From: an uncultured Ruthenibacterium sp.
GTDB taxonomy: Bacteria; Bacillota; Clostridia; Oscillospirales; Ruminococcaceae
DNA: 64,000 nucleotides
Direction of reading: 5' to 3'
Assembly (NCBI GenBank): GCA_944386555.1
Contig: CALXBN010000030.1
Span: 1 to 64,000, forward strand
The notes under the pieces were generated by a model. It made no database searches. It was not told the DNA's origin and saw only the letters and a list, made by a program, of their open reading frames with translations. Shown here in pieces: positions 39,313 to 48,560 of this stretch. Numbering within the stretch: the first letter of the stretch is position 1; each line of letters opens with the position of its first letter. Made by a program: the position numbers and the translations under genes.

Positions 39313-40870
39313 GCTGTGGGCACTAATCCGCTTGGACCTGCAGATTCTGCTGAACGCCATGCACGCCGGCAGCGCCAAACGCCCCTGGGCCGCCTGGGTG
39401 CTGATGGCCGTTCCCGGGGCACTGATGGCCTATCTGGGAACGTTGATGGGCTGGAGCCTGGCGACAGTGATGGCTCCCGTCGGCGTACTGGATCTGCTGG
39501 CCCCGTTGCTGGCGGTGCTGTGTGCGGCAATGAACCTGGTATTCACCCTGTTTGCCGCCCGGGGGCTGGTATTTACGGGCCGCGACAGCGACCTGATGCT
39601 GTCCCTGCCGGTGCCCACGCTGTGGGTGGTGCTGGGCAAGCTGCTGGCACTGATGCTGGAAAACCTGCTGCTCACCGTCCTGTGGATGGTACCCGCCGGC
39701 GTGGCGGCCGCCTTGTCCGGCGGCGGTGCGGCCATCTGCTGGCCCACCTACCTGGCCAGCCTGCCGGCTTTGGCCCTGCTGCCCACCACGTTGGGGCTGG
39801 CGGGCGGCTGGCTGCTGGCATTGGCTTCGGCCCGAGTGCGCCGGCAGGCCCTGGTGGGCAACCTGCTCTCCATGGCGCTGATGATTGCAGTGCTGGCCGC
39901 CAGCATGCAGGTGAACCGTCTGGCTGCGCTGATGTTGGAAAACGCCGGCTCTGTGCGGGCACTGCTGCACGGCTGGCTGCTGCCTGCCGGGCTGTTCGGC
40001 AGCGCCGCCGCCGGCAGCTGGCCGGCGGCAGCCGGGTTTTGGGCCATCTGCCTGGGACTGTTTCTGCTGGTATCCGTCCTGGTCAGCCGGCAGTACCAGC
40101 GCATCCTTGCCGGGCTGGCCGGCCGCAATGTGCGGGCAGATTACCGTCTGAGCGCCCTGAAGGCCTCCGGGCAGTTCCGCGCCCTGTATCAGAAAGAGTG
40201 GGCGCGCTACACCCACAGCAATATCTGGCTGATGAATACCGCCGTGGGGCCCGTGCTGGCAGTGGGCGGCTGTGTCTGGTTTGCATTCAGTGCCGAGGGA
40301 CGCATTCTGGCAGCGCAGATGGGCCCCGAAGCCGCCTGGGCCGGTGCAGCGCTGGCGGGCGTGGTCCTGTCCATGTGCTGCACCACCTGCAGCTCCATCA
40401 GCCTGGAGGGCAAAAATGTGTGGATCCTGCAGGAGGCGCCTCTGACAGCCCGCGCCCTGTTTGGTGCCAAGGCCGCACTGAACCTGACACTGAATATACC
40501 GGCCGGTTTTCTGTGCACCGGCCTGCTGGCCTGGGCCTGCGGGCTTTCTGCCGGGCAAACAGCGGCTATGGCCTGTGCGCTGACGTTCTCGGCGCTGTGG
40601 ACGGCACTGTACGGTTTGGCCGTGAACCTGCTGCTTCCCAAACTGGACAGCCCCAACGACACTGTAGTGGTCAAGCAGTCGGCCGCTTCCATGGCCGGTA
40701 TTTTCGGCAGCGCGGGCTGTGTAGGAGCGGTGTCCGGCGCCGTCTGGCTGGCCCGCAGCCTGGGGCTGACTGCCTGCGTATGGGGTGCATCCGCCGCGCT
40801 CTGCCTTGGGTGCTGCGCCCTGTGGCGCTGGCTGTGCACGGCGGGTATGGCCCGTTTCGGGCGATTATAA
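39305..40870 (+). CDS. ABC transporter permease (about 12-14 membrane segments)
   Basis: The 521-residue polytopic protein is the only permease next to the ATPase and overlaps its end. It has paired blocks of hydrophobic segments (about residues 30-200 and 210-260, then 310-510), separated by a cytoplasmic segment QYQRILAGLAGRNVRADYRLSALKASG that precedes EWARYTHSNIWLMNT. This layout resembles the large exporter permeases of the putative ABC exporter (EcsB/YfiM-like) type. The substrate cannot be told from sequence. The weak GC-rich codon use is like its neighbours. Confidence 0.85.
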   Translation: MRKLWALIRLDLQILLNAMHAGSAKRPWAAWVLMAVPGALMAYLGTLMGWSLATVMAPVGVLDLLAPLLAVLCAAMNLVFTLFAARGLVFTGRDSDLMLSLPVPTLWVVLGKLLALMLENLLLTVLWMVPAGVAAALSGGGAAICWPTYLASLPALALLPTTLGLAGGWLLALASARVRRQALVGNLLSMALMIAVLAASMQVNRLAALMLENAGSVRALLHGWLLPAGLFGSAAAGSWPAAAGFWAICLGLFLLVSVLVSRQYQRILAGLAGRNVRADYRLSALKASGQFRALYQKEWARYTHSNIWLMNTAVGPVLAVGGCVWFAFSAEGRILAAQMGPEAAWAGAALAGVVLSMCCTTCSSISLEGKNVWILQEAPLTARALFGAKAALNLTLNIPAGFLCTGLLAWACGLSAGQTAAMACALTFSALWTALYGLAVNLLLPKLDSPNDTVVVKQSAASMAGIFGSAGCVGAVSGAVWLARSLGLTACVWGASAALCLGCCALWRWLCTAGMARFGRL

Positions 40871-40904
40871 AAACCGCGTTTTCTCCCAAAATTCGCCTTT
40901 CGGC

Positions 40905-40933
40905 TTGCCTTTGCGCGCCCGGTGCTTTATACT
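40905..40933 (+). promoter_or_regulatory. Promoter of the PPi-phosphofructokinase gene
   Basis: TTGCCT and TATACT are separated by 17 bases. The ATG is 49 bases further on. Confidence 0.6.
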
Positions 40934-40982
40934 AAAGGTGATACTGAAAAACCGACTGTGCACAGACGCGAAAGGAGAACCC

Positions 40983-42203
40983 ATGGCAAAAAATGTAATT
41001 GTAGGCCAGAGCGGCGGCCCTACCGCGGTGATCAATGCCAGCCTGGCCGGCGTATACGAAACAGCCAAGGCCCTGGGCGCCGACACCGTATATGGCATGC
41101 GCTACGGCGTGCAGGGGCTGCTGGCGGGCAAAGTGGTGGCCCTGGACGATTACCTGGCCGACCCGCTGCAGCTGGAACTGCTGCAGCGCACCCCATCGTC
41201 CTTTCTGGGCAGCTGCCGCTTTAAGCTGCCGGATGTCACCGTACAGCCCGAGATCTACCGCCAGCTGTTTGACGTGCTGGAACGACTGGACATCGGCTGC
41301 TTTTTCTACATCGGCGGCAATGACAGCATGGACACCATCTGTAAATTGAGCGATTATGCCCGGGACATCCACAGCCCCATCCGCTTTGTCGGGGTACCCA
41401 AAACCATCGACAACGACTTGGAAGCAACCGACCACACGCCCGGCTACGGTTCGGCCGCCAAATATATTGCCACCGTCACCAAAGAGGTCATCCGCGACAG
41501 CCTGGTATACGACTTGCAGAGTGTGACCGTGCTGGAAATCATGGGCCGCAACGCCGGCTGGCTGGCGGCTTCCGCCGCCCTGGCGAAAGGGCCCGACTGC
41601 GAAGGAGTGGATTTCATCTATCTGCCCGAGGCACCCTTTGAAGTGGAAGATTTCCTGCAGCAGGTAGCTTTGCGCCAGCGCAGCAAAAGCAATGTGGTGG
41701 TGGCTGTTTCGGAGGGGATCCGCACCGGCAGCGGCACCTATGTAGCTGAACTGGGCGCGCAGCTGGGGCCCCAGGACGCTTTCGGCCACAAAATCCTCAC
41801 CGGGACGGCCCGCTATCTGGCCGAACAGGTAAGCAGCCGGCTGGGCACCAAGGCCCGGGCCATTGAATTTTCCACCCTGCAGCGCTGCGGAAGCCATATG
41901 GCCAGCCGGGTGGACAGCACCGAAGCCCATGCCGCCGGTGCGGCCGCCGTCCGCGCCGCTTATGAGGGACATACCGGTGAGATGATCTGCCTGGTGCGCC
42001 GCAGCAGCCTGCCTTATCAGTGCGTTACCCACCCGGTAGACATCCACGCCATTGCCAACCGGGAAAAAAAGGTTCCGGCGGAATGGATCGCCGGCGGCTG
42101 CGGCGTCACGGAAGATCTGCTGGCCTACATGCGCCCGCTGGTGCAGGGCGAACTGCAGCCCATCCAGGTGCAGGGGCTGCCCCGGCACATTTTCTTATCC
42201 TGA
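40983..42203 (+). CDS. pfp: Pyrophosphate--fructose 6-phosphate 1-phosphotransferase
   Basis: The 406-residue enzyme makes fructose 1,6-bisphosphate with PPi as donor in reversible glycolysis. GGNDSMDT (residues 111-118) and VPKTIDNDL replace the GGDGS and PGTIDND of ATP-dependent PFK; the aspartate D114 and the lysine in PKTIDND are the known marks of PPi use. Further family segments are EIMGRNAGWLAA and GTKARAIEFSTLQRC. AAAGGAG precedes the ATG at 40983; the longer frame lies inside the permease gene. It is monocistronic with its own promoter and terminator. Confidence 0.92.
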   Translation: MAKNVIVGQSGGPTAVINASLAGVYETAKALGADTVYGMRYGVQGLLAGKVVALDDYLADPLQLELLQRTPSSFLGSCRFKLPDVTVQPEIYRQLFDVLERLDIGCFFYIGGNDSMDTICKLSDYARDIHSPIRFVGVPKTIDNDLEATDHTPGYGSAAKYIATVTKEVIRDSLVYDLQSVTVLEIMGRNAGWLAASAALAKGPDCEGVDFIYLPEAPFEVEDFLQQVALRQRSKSNVVVAVSEGIRTGSGTYVAELGAQLGPQDAFGHKILTGTARYLAEQVSSRLGTKARAIEFSTLQRCGSHMASRVDSTEAHAAGAAAVRAAYEGHTGEMICLVRRSSLPYQCVTHPVDIHAIANREKKVPAEWIAGGCGVTEDLLAYMRPLVQGELQPIQVQGLPRHIFLS

Positions 42204-42232
42204 TTTTACAACGGGTAAAACCGTTCCGGCAC

Positions 42233-42269
42233 AAAACCGCCCGGCGCACCAGCCGGGCGGTTTTCTTTT
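42233..42269. terminator. Bidirectional terminator between pfp and the DUF4214 gene
   Basis: A 13-bp stem (AAAACCGCCCGGC and complement) with a six-base loop gives TTTTCTTTT on the plus strand and TTTT on the minus strand. Confidence 0.9.
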
Positions 42270-42312
42270 GCATTTGTTTTCGGCCGCGCCTGTGCGCCAG
42301 GCCCGCCTTCTT

Positions 42313-44106
42313 TTACAGCCCGAAGCTGCTCACGATCTTGTCGAACTCCGCACTGTCGGCAAAGCCATGGAATACTTCCAGCCGGGTGCGGCCTGCAGCC
42401 AGATAGCCCTGCCAGAACGCCACGCCTGTGGGCTCGCCTTCGCGGTCCATAAACAGGCGGTACAGCGTTTCAACAAAGGCCTGGTCACTGAGGTTTTTGT
42501 TGTTCATCTCTTTGCTGAACACAAACCCGTAGGCACAGGACTTGGGATCCACCGTGCCCTCCTCCAGCCAGCGCACCCAGTCGTTGAAGCCGGCCTCATC
42601 CGGGTCGCGGCCCAGCGCCACCCGGTAGCTGCGGGTGACAAAGCCCTCCAGGCCCTCCGTAGGCCACACGGGCGTCTCCGGCTTTTCCGGCTGCTGCGGC
42701 TTCTCCTGGGCAGTCGCGCCATCCTCGGTAACCGTCACTTCCAGATTGCTGTCGGTATCGTCTACCAGATCCGCAAAGGTGACGCCGGCGGCCTGCAGCT
42801 TGTCCGCCGTCACCTGTTCAGGATCCATCTGCACCACATTGGCAGGTACATCGCTGTCGATCTGCCCGGACAAAGTGAGCTGCGGGGCACTGTCCACACC
42901 GGCGCCCATGCCCAGCTCAATGCCGCCGCGGTCTGTCTCCTGGCCGCCGTTGCCGGCAAAGGCAACATCTTTCACGATGATGGACGCGCCGTTCACCAGC
43001 ACACCATTATACAGGCCGCCCTGCACGGTGGAATCGGCCAGGAGGCCGTCGGATACACCGTAAAAGTGCACCGCATACTTGGCGCGGGAGGCGCCGTCCA
43101 GTGTCAGGCTGCGCAGCGAGGCGCCCGCCGCGGTAACCGTGACCAGGTTGTCGCTTTTCCCCGGGAATGCCTCACCCGCAGTCAGGGTGCCGCCCGTTAG
43201 GGTGACGGCCTTGTCCAGGGTCAGCGTACGGCTGAGGGCCACGGTCTGCCCTGCCAGGTCGATGATGTCATCTGCCTGTGCCTTGGCCGTCAAATCAGCC
43301 AGAATGGTTTCATCCAGCCGCAGGAAAGCCGCCACCGGGCCAGTTACCTGCACCAGGTCGCCATAGCTGCGGCCGGCCAGCTTTTCGCCTGTCACCTGTT
43401 TGGTGTCGATATACACGGCGCCGGCGGCATCTGCCGTAACGGTGCCCTGCAGAGCTACGGCGGGCAGGCTTTCAATGCCGCTGCCCATGCCCAGCTCTAC
43501 ACCGGCACTGTACTGGCCGTGGGTGAAATTGCCGGCAAAGGAAACATCCTGCAGCGTGACAGATGCACCGTTCACCAGCACGCCGGTGAAGCGGCCGTTC
43601 TGCACAGCCGTGCGGCGCAGCGCGCCGGAGACCGCCCCATAAAAATGCACGGCGTACTTGGCTGTCCCGCCGGCATCCAGCGTGACATTCTCAAACGCCA
43701 CACCGTCGGCCGTGACGTTGATCAGATTGCCGGAAAGGCCGGCGGCTGCGCGGATGGTTCCGTTTTGAAAGGTAAGCGCCTTGTCGACGGTGAGGGTTGT
43801 GTCCAGCTGCCAGGTCTTGCCTGCCAGGTCAATCACGGTGCCGGCCATCGCCTCCGCCACCTGCTGGGCCAGCGTCCGGTCTGCTTCGGGCTGGCTGTCC
43901 GAAGATGCCGGGCCGCTGCTTTCCTCACTGCCGGACGAGGCCGGCACGCTGTCCGGCAAGGACGAAGCGCTGTCGGATGTACTGTCTGATGCGGATACGG
44001 ACAGGCTGTCCGCGGCCGTCAGGCTGCCGGTTTCATCGGCCAGCGCAGGCGCCATAGCGCTCAGGGCCAGGGCCAGGGCCAGCAGTGCTGCGGTCAATTT
44101 TCTCAT
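42313..44106 (-). CDS. Secreted surface protein: two beta-helix repeats and a C-terminal DUF4214 domain
   Basis: The 597-residue protein has a Sec signal peptide (cleavage near ALA-DE, about 23/24), a Ser/Asp-rich linker (about 30-75), and two related blocks of about 175 residues (90-275 and 280-455). Both blocks contain IDLAG, TL.VDKA/TLDKA, AKYAVHFYG, GVLVNGAS and ELGMG.G, which suggests a right-handed beta-helix built by internal duplication. After a Pro/Glu linker comes a DUF4214 domain (485-597: RSYRVALGRDPDEAGFNDWV, LYRLFMDREGEPTG), a domain found on surface and S-layer-type proteins. There is no LPXTG or membrane anchor. The ATG at 44106 follows GGAGG. A long folded leader precedes it. 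Confidence 0.85.
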   Translation of the reverse strand: MRKLTAALLALALALSAMAPALADETGSLTAADSLSVSASDSTSDSASSLPDSVPASSGSEESSGPASSDSQPEADRTLAQQVAEAMAGTVIDLAGKTWQLDTTLTVDKALTFQNGTIRAAAGLSGNLINVTADGVAFENVTLDAGGTAKYAVHFYGAVSGALRRTAVQNGRFTGVLVNGASVTLQDVSFAGNFTHGQYSAGVELGMGSGIESLPAVALQGTVTADAAGAVYIDTKQVTGEKLAGRSYGDLVQVTGPVAAFLRLDETILADLTAKAQADDIIDLAGQTVALSRTLTLDKAVTLTGGTLTAGEAFPGKSDNLVTVTAAGASLRSLTLDGASRAKYAVHFYGVSDGLLADSTVQGGLYNGVLVNGASIIVKDVAFAGNGGQETDRGGIELGMGAGVDSAPQLTLSGQIDSDVPANVVQMDPEQVTADKLQAAGVTFADLVDDTDSNLEVTVTEDGATAQEKPQQPEKPETPVWPTEGLEGFVTRSYRVALGRDPDEAGFNDWVRWLEEGTVDPKSCAYGFVFSKEMNNKNLSDQAFVETLYRLFMDREGEPTGVAFWQGYLAAGRTRLEVFHGFADSAEFDKIVSSFGL

Positions 44107-44137
44107 TGCATTTCCTCCAAACTGTTGCTTGCAAACG

Positions 44138-44221
44138 GGCAGAAAAACAGGGCAGCCAAAAGATGCTCGCCGCCGCTGTGCGGCGGTTCTTTTCCTTTGA
44201 CAGCCCTGGGGCATTTCTGCC
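44138..44221 (-). promoter_or_regulatory. Extended hairpin in the leader of the DUF4214 gene
   Basis: The minus strand folds into one rod: GGCAGAAA with TTTCTGCC, CAGGGC with GCCCTG, AAAAGA with TCTTTT, and CCGCCGC with GCGGCGG around ACA, separated by internal loops. It lies between the promoter at 44265-44293 and the start codon, 32 bases from the ATG. A second hairpin (TCGAAGGG/CCCTTCGA, 44237-44257) opens the transcript. No known riboswitch class is recognised. Confidence 0.5.
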
Positions 44222-44264
44222 ATTTGACGGGGTCCTTCGAAGGGCCGTTCCCTTCGACAGCCTT

Positions 44265-44293
44265 ATTGTACACAATGCAAGTGCAGTTTGCAA
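44265..44293 (-). promoter_or_regulatory. Promoter of the DUF4214 surface-protein gene
   Basis: On the minus strand TTGCAA and TACAAT are separated by 17 bases. Transcription would start near 44258, giving a leader of about 150 bases. Confidence 0.7.
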
Positions 44294-44481
44294 GCGGAAT
44301 GTTTTTCCATAAGAAACACATAAACGGAGTACAGGCAGGCCGAACTGCCTGCGCCCCGCTGTCCGACGGCAATGCGCCCGATTGGATCCCCCCGCCCTGC
44401 CCTCCGGCGCACCAAGGGGTTTGTCATATGGGTTCCGGCAGAGACTGCCTTTGTGCCGGTCTGCAGCGGAACGGCGCATCA

Positions 44482-44511
44482 AAAAGGGCATGCCTTGCGG
44501 CATGCCCTTTT
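44482..44511 (-). terminator. Terminator of the S10-spc-alpha super-operon
   Basis: A perfect 13-bp stem (AAAAGGGCATGCC and complement) with loop TTGC (plus strand) is followed on the minus strand by TTTTT, 17 bases past the rplQ stop. No comparable hairpin is seen between the genes upstream to rpsJ. The stretch 44294-44481 between this terminator and the DUF4214 promoter holds no gene that I can support. Confidence 0.88.
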
Positions 44512-44527
44512 GACTGTGCAGTCTTGC

Positions 44528-44869
44528 TTATACCAGCTCGATCAGCGCCATCTCGGCGGCGTCGCCGCGGCGAACGCCGGTCTTGACCACGCGGGTGTAG
44601 CCGCCGTTGCGGTCGGCATACTTGGGGCCAAGCTCATCAATCACTTTCTTGGCCACAGTCTCCTTCGTGATGAAGGAATACACCTGACGCTTGGCGTGCA
44701 GGTCTTCCCGCTTGCCAAGGGTGATCATCTTATCGGCCATCGCGCTCACTTCTTTGGCGCGGGTCACCGTGGTCTCGATCTTGCCGTTCTCGCACAGAAA
44801 CGTCACCATAGCGCGCAGCATCGCCTTGCGGTGGTCGCTGGTTCTGCCAAGTTTTCTTGTACCGGGCAT
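44528..44869 (-). CDS. rplQ: 50S ribosomal protein L17 (bL17)
   Basis: L17 binds 23S rRNA near the tunnel exit. The start [18 protein letters not shown] is the family signature, and the protein ends with the [14 protein letters not shown] segment. At 113 residues it has the compact bacillar length. It is the last gene of the ribosomal super-operon, 19 bases after rpoA, and is followed by the terminator. Confidence 0.97.
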   Translation of the reverse strand: MPGTRKLGRTSDHRKAMLRAMVTFLCENGKIETTVTRAKEVSAMADKMITLGKREDLHAKRQVYSFITKETVAKKVIDELGPKYADRNGGYTRVVKTGVRRGDAAEMALIELV

Positions 44870-44888
44870 CCCGTTTCACTCCTTTGCT

Positions 44889-45842
44889 TTATTCGTCGTC
44901 TTTCGTCAGCTTAAAGCCGAGGGAATCCAGCTTCGCGACCACTTCCTCCAGGCTCTTGCGGCCCAGGTTGCGCACCTTCATCATCTCGTCTTCAGATTTG
45001 TTGATCAGGTCTTCCACCGTGTTGATGCCGGCCCTTTTCAGGCAGTTGAAGGACCGAACGCTCAGATCCAGCTCTTCGATGGTCATCTCCAAAGCCTTCT
45101 CCTTGCCTTTTTCGTCCTTCTCCACCATGATCTCAGCGCTCATGGCTTCATGGCTCAGCGTCACAAACAGGTTCAGATGCTCAATCAGGATGCGTGCGGC
45201 AAAGCTGACCGCCTCCTGTGCGCTGACGGTTCCGTCGGTCCAAACCTCCAGGGTCAGTTTATCGTAGTCGGTAATCTGGCCCACACGGGTGTTGTCCACG
45301 GTGTAATTCACTTTCAATACCGGCGTGTAGATACTGTCCACAGCCAAAGCGCCCAGGCCGGCCTCGGCGGCCAATGCCTTGTTGCGCTCGGCCGGCACAT
45401 AGCCGCGGCCCTTGTCGAAGGTCAGCTCCATTACCAGTTTGCCGCCTTCGGCCAGGGTGGCGATGTGCCACTCGGGGTTCAGGATCTCCAGCTCCGCATC
45501 CTGCTGGATGCTGCCGGCAGTTACTTCGCCCTCGCCCGTGGCTTCAATGCGCACGGTTTTGGGCGTATCGCTGTACAGCTTGGCAGTAATGCCCTTCACG
45601 TTCAACACGATTTCGGTGACGTCTTCCTTGACGCCCTCGATGGTGGAGAACTCGTGCACCACGCCGTCAATCTTGATGCTGGTAACGGCAACGCCCTGCA
45701 GGCTGGAAAGCAGCACCCTGCGCAGGCTGTTGCCCAGCGTCGTACCGAAGCCTCGCTCCAACGGCTCCACAACGAACTTGCCGTACCGGCCGTCCGCCGA
45801 GAGGCTGGCTGTGTCGATCTTGGGTCTTTCGATCTCCATCAT
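44889..45842 (-). CDS. rpoA: DNA-directed RNA polymerase subunit alpha
   Basis: The 317-residue protein has the N-terminal dimerisation domain ([25 protein letters not shown]) and, after a short linker, the C-terminal domain with two helix-hairpin-helix-like elements ([36 protein letters not shown]) that binds UP elements and activators. Two ATG codons occur in tandem at 45842 and 45839; I keep the first. An AGGAGGG site lies about ten bases upstream. It follows rpsD after a 78-base gap. Confidence 0.97.
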   Translation of the reverse strand: MMEIERPKIDTASLSADGRYGKFVVEPLERGFGTTLGNSLRRVLLSSLQGVAVTSIKIDGVVHEFSTIEGVKEDVTEIVLNVKGITAKLYSDTPKTVRIEATGEGEVTAGSIQQDAELEILNPEWHIATLAEGGKLVMELTFDKGRGYVPAERNKALAAEAGLGALAVDSIYTPVLKVNYTVDNTRVGQITDYDKLTLEVWTDGTVSAQEAVSFAARILIEHLNLFVTLSHEAMSAEIMVEKDEKGKEKALEMTIEELDLSVRSFNCLKRAGINTVEDLINKSEDEMMKVRNLGRKSLEEVVAKLDSLGFKLTKDDE

Positions 45843-45920
45843 TGTGTCAAAACCCTCCTTATTTCAGCAAGCCGGATAAACCGGCCCGCCACTCGTTCGA
45901 TCACGGCGAAAGGCGCGGGG

Positions 45921-46523
45921 TTATTTGCTGTACAACTCGACGATCAGGTGCTCCTCCACGGGCAGGTCGATATCCTCGCGGGCGGGCATCTTCACAACAG
46001 TGCCCTTCAGGGCGCCCTTTTCCCGCTCCAACCACTGAGGCACCACCACCACGGGGGCGTCCTCGCCGGTCAGGCGGGTAAACTTTACGGAAGAACGGCT
46101 GGAAGGCTTCACTTCCACAACATCACCGGGCTTTACCAGGTACGAGGGGATGTTGACCTTCTTCCCATTGACAGTGAAGTGGGCGTGGGTAACCAGCTGG
46201 CGGGCCTCACGGCGTGTACCGGCAAAGCCCAGGCGGTACACAACGTTGTCCAGGCGGCGCTCCACCAGGATCAGCAGGTTTTCACCCGTCTGGCCGGGCA
46301 TGCGCAGGGCCTTCAGGTAATAGGCATGGAACTGACGCTCCAGGATGCCGTATACAAATTTCACTTTCTGCTTTTCAGCCAGCTGAGTGGCATACTCGCT
46401 CTTCTTTTTGCGCATCTGGCCGCCGGGGTTGCGGTTGGTAGTCTTCTTGGCATAACCCATCACGGCCGGAGAAATGCCCAGAGCGTGGCAGCGTTTGGCA
46501 ATCGGCTGCATATTCTTAGCCAT
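45921..46523 (-). CDS. rpsD: 30S ribosomal protein S4 (uS4), zinc-free form
   Basis: S4 starts assembly of the 30S 5' domain and helps decoding accuracy. The RNA-binding S4 domain is visible as [35 protein letters not shown]. The N-terminal region has only one cysteine (KRCHALG), so the four-cysteine zinc site of some S4 proteins is absent. At 200 residues it is the standard length. It sits between rpsK and rpoA as in Bacillus-type alpha operons with rpsD inserted. Confidence 0.97.
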   Translation of the reverse strand: MAKNMQPIAKRCHALGISPAVMGYAKKTTNRNPGGQMRKKKSEYATQLAEKQKVKFVYGILERQFHAYYLKALRMPGQTGENLLILVERRLDNVVYRLGFAGTRREARQLVTHAHFTVNGKKVNIPSYLVKPGDVVEVKPSSRSSVKFTRLTGEDAPVVVVPQWLEREKGALKGTVVKMPAREDIDLPVEEHLIVELYSK

Positions 46524-46540
46524 AACTGATCTCCTTTCGA

Positions 46541-46951
46541 TTAGACGCGGCGGCGTTTGGGCGGGCGGCAGCCGTTGTGGGGAATGGGGGTCACGTCTTT
46601 GATCATGTTGACCTCCAGGCCCGTGGCCTGCAGCGCGCGGATGGCGGCTTCACGGCCGGAGCCGGGCCCCTTCACATACACTTCCACCGTCTTCATGCCA
46701 TGCTCCATAGCGGCGCGGGCAGCTGTTTCGGCAGCGGTCTGCGCGGCAAAGGGCGTGGATTTACGGCTGCCCCGGAAGCCCAGGCCGCCTGCAGACGCCC
46801 AGGAAACGGCATTGCCCTGCACGTCGGTGATGGTGACGATGGTGTTGTTGAACGTGCTTTGGATATGAGCGCAGCCGCGTTCGATATTCTTGCGCTCGCG
46901 GCGCTTGGTGCGGACAGCGGCGCCTTTTTTAGCGGTGGCTTTCTGTGCCAT
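46541..46951 (-). CDS. rpsK: 30S ribosomal protein S11 (uS11)
   Basis: S11 lies on the 30S platform and contacts the mRNA 3' to the E site. [44 protein letters not shown] is split across the protein start and is unmistakable; the end [11 protein letters not shown] is the C-terminal signature. The ATG at 46951 gives 136 residues; the longer frame to 47023 overlaps rpsM. It follows rpsM by 19 bases. Confidence 0.97.
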   Translation of the reverse strand: MAQKATAKKGAAVRTKRRERKNIERGCAHIQSTFNNTIVTITDVQGNAVSWASAGGLGFRGSRKSTPFAAQTAAETAARAAMEHGMKTVEVYVKGPGSGREAAIRALQATGLEVNMIKDVTPIPHNGCRPPKRRRV

Positions 46952-46970
46952 TCTACGTTCCTCCTTCGGA

Positions 46971-47339
46971 TTACTTCTTCTTGTTGGCGACAGTGCGCTT
47001 GGGGCCCTTGCGGGTGCGGGCATTGGTCTTGGTACGCTGGCCGCGCACAGGCAGGCCCTTGCGGTGACGCACGCCGCGGTAGCACTGGATCTCCACCAGG
47101 CGCTTGATGTCCAGCGCCACGTTGCGGCGCAGGTCGCCTTCCACAGTGAAGTGTTTGTCGATGTAATCGCGGATCAGGGCCTCTTCGTCCTTGGTCAGGT
47201 CCTTCACACGGGTATCGGGATTGATCTTCGTGGCGGCCAGGATCTCGTCCGCAGCACTGCGGCCGATGCCGTAAATATACGTCAGGCCAATTTCAACTCG
47301 CTTTTCCTTGGGCAAGTCAACTCCGGCGATACGTGCCAT
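46971..47339 (-). CDS. rpsM: 30S ribosomal protein S13 (uS13)
   Basis: S13 forms inter-subunit bridges at the 30S head. [10 protein letters not shown] is the family start, with [14 protein letters not shown] (helix-hairpin-helix) and [27 protein letters not shown] at the C-terminal tail that reaches tRNAs. The ATG at 47339 gives 122 residues; the GTG at 47351 overlaps the GGAGG site. An 83-base gap separates it from rpmJ. Confidence 0.97.
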   Translation of the reverse strand: MARIAGVDLPKEKRVEIGLTYIYGIGRSAADEILAATKINPDTRVKDLTKDEEALIRDYIDKHFTVEGDLRRNVALDIKRLVEIQCYRGVRHRKGLPVRGQRTKTNARTRKGPKRTVANKKK

Positions 47340-47422
47340 TGATTGATGCACCTCCTATTGATTTATCCTTCATGGTACGGCGGGCCGGCGGGCGGGATAA
47401 GTTCCGGCGGCCCGGCCAAGGC

Positions 47423-47536
47423 TCAGCCCTGGCGCTGTTTGTGCTTGGGATTCGCGCAGATCACCATCACGCGGCCTTTGCGCTTAATGACCTTGCACTT
47501 TTCACAGATGGGTTTCACGGAAGGTTTCACCTTCAT
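47423..47536 (-). CDS. rpmJ: 50S ribosomal protein L36 (bL36), zinc form
   Basis: This 37-residue protein reads [20 protein letters not shown] at its start and ends [12 protein letters not shown]. The zinc ligands C11, C14, C27 and H32 are intact, so it is the zinc-binding (C+) form. GGAGGT precedes the ATG. It lies 31 bases after infA in the standard infA-rpmJ-rpsM order. Confidence 0.97.
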   Translation of the reverse strand: MKVKPSVKPICEKCKVIKRKGRVMVICANPKHKQRQG

Positions 47537-47567
47537 GTTTGGTACCTCCTTACCTCATACGCCCGAA

Positions 47568-47786
47568 TTACTTCGAACGCCATGTGATGCGCCCCTTCGT
47601 CAGGTCATAAGGGCTCATCTCCAGTGTAACTTTGTCTCCGGGCAGGATGCGGATGAAGTTCATGCGCAGTTTGCCGGAAATGTGGGCCAACAGCCGATGG
47701 CCGCCCTGGATCTCCACCAAAAACATGGCGTTGGGCATGGCCTCTACCACAGTGCCCTCTACTTCGATGACATCTTCTTTCGACAA
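47568..47786 (-). CDS. infA: Translation initiation factor IF-1
   Basis: IF-1 binds the 30S A site during initiation. The 72-residue OB-fold protein has the family pattern [39 protein letters not shown] and [13 protein letters not shown]. It starts three bases after the map stop codon, in the conserved map-infA-rpmJ order. Confidence 0.97.
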   Translation of the reverse strand: MSKEDVIEVEGTVVEAMPNAMFLVEIQGGHRLLAHISGKLRMNFIRILPGDKVTLEMSPYDLTKGRITWRSK

Positions 47787-47789
47787 GCT

Positions 47790-48557
47790 TTACCCTCCTG
47801 TCTTGACGCGGCTTTGGGTCAGGATGACCGGGCCTTTGGATGTGATGACGACTGTGTGCTCAAAATGCGCCGACAAGCCGCCGTCCACCGTTTTCACCGT
47901 CCATCCGTCGGATAAGGTTTCCACCACGTGGCTTTTTTCGTTGACCATGGGTTCAATGGCCAGCACCATGCCGGGCACAAGCCGCGGCCCGCGCCCCGGC
48001 GTGCCGAAGTTTGGCACTTCCGGGTCCTCGTGCAGCTGGCGGCCTACGCCGTGGCCCACATAAGTGCGCACCACCGAGTAGCCGTTTTCCTCCACGTACT
48101 GCTGCACCGCAGCGCCGATGTCTCCAATGCGGTTGCCCGGCTGTGCAGCCGCGATTCCCCGGGCCAATGCCTCTCTGGTAACATCCATGATGCGCTGGGC
48201 GCGCGGGGAAACAGTGCCCACCGGAAAGGTGTATGCATTGTCCCCGTTCCAGCCGCGGACAGCCGCGCCGGTGTCGATGCTGACGATATCGCCTTCCTTC
48301 AGCACCACCTTCTTAGAGGGGATGCCATGGATAACCACGTCGTTGACGGAAATGCACGCCGTGCCCGGAAAGCCATACAGGCCCTTGAAGTTGGGCTTGG
48401 CGCCGTGGTGAACGATATAATCGTAAATCACTTTGTCGATGTCCCAGGTGGTGGCGCCGGGCTTAACCGCCGCGCCGCCAGCCATCAGCGCCTCCTGCGA
48501 GATCTGGCAGGCCAGGCGCATCTGGTCGATCTCATAACTGGTTTTGATCTGGATCAA
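47790..48557 (-). CDS. map: Methionine aminopeptidase, type I
   Basis: The enzyme removes the initiator methionine. The binuclear metal ligands are visible in GDIVSIDTGAAVRGWNGDNAYTF (both aspartates), YVGHGVGRQLHEDP (histidine), VLAIEPMV (glutamate) and HFEHTVVI (glutamate). At 255 residues it is the short type Ia form without an N-terminal zinc finger. It starts three bases after adk, so secY, adk and map are transcribed together. Confidence 0.96.
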   Translation of the reverse strand: MIQIKTSYEIDQMRLACQISQEALMAGGAAVKPGATTWDIDKVIYDYIVHHGAKPNFKGLYGFPGTACISVNDVVIHGIPSKKVVLKEGDIVSIDTGAAVRGWNGDNAYTFPVGTVSPRAQRIMDVTREALARGIAAAQPGNRIGDIGAAVQQYVEENGYSVVRTYVGHGVGRQLHEDPEVPNFGTPGRGPRLVPGMVLAIEPMVNEKSHVVETLSDGWTVKTVDGGLSAHFEHTVVITSKGPVILTQSRVKTGG

Positions 48558-48560
48558 CGC

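Noticed and set aside
44372-44914. Open frame of 180 codons on the plus strand near the end of the ribosomal operon
   Set aside because: It overlaps the terminator and rplQ in antisense and has no support.
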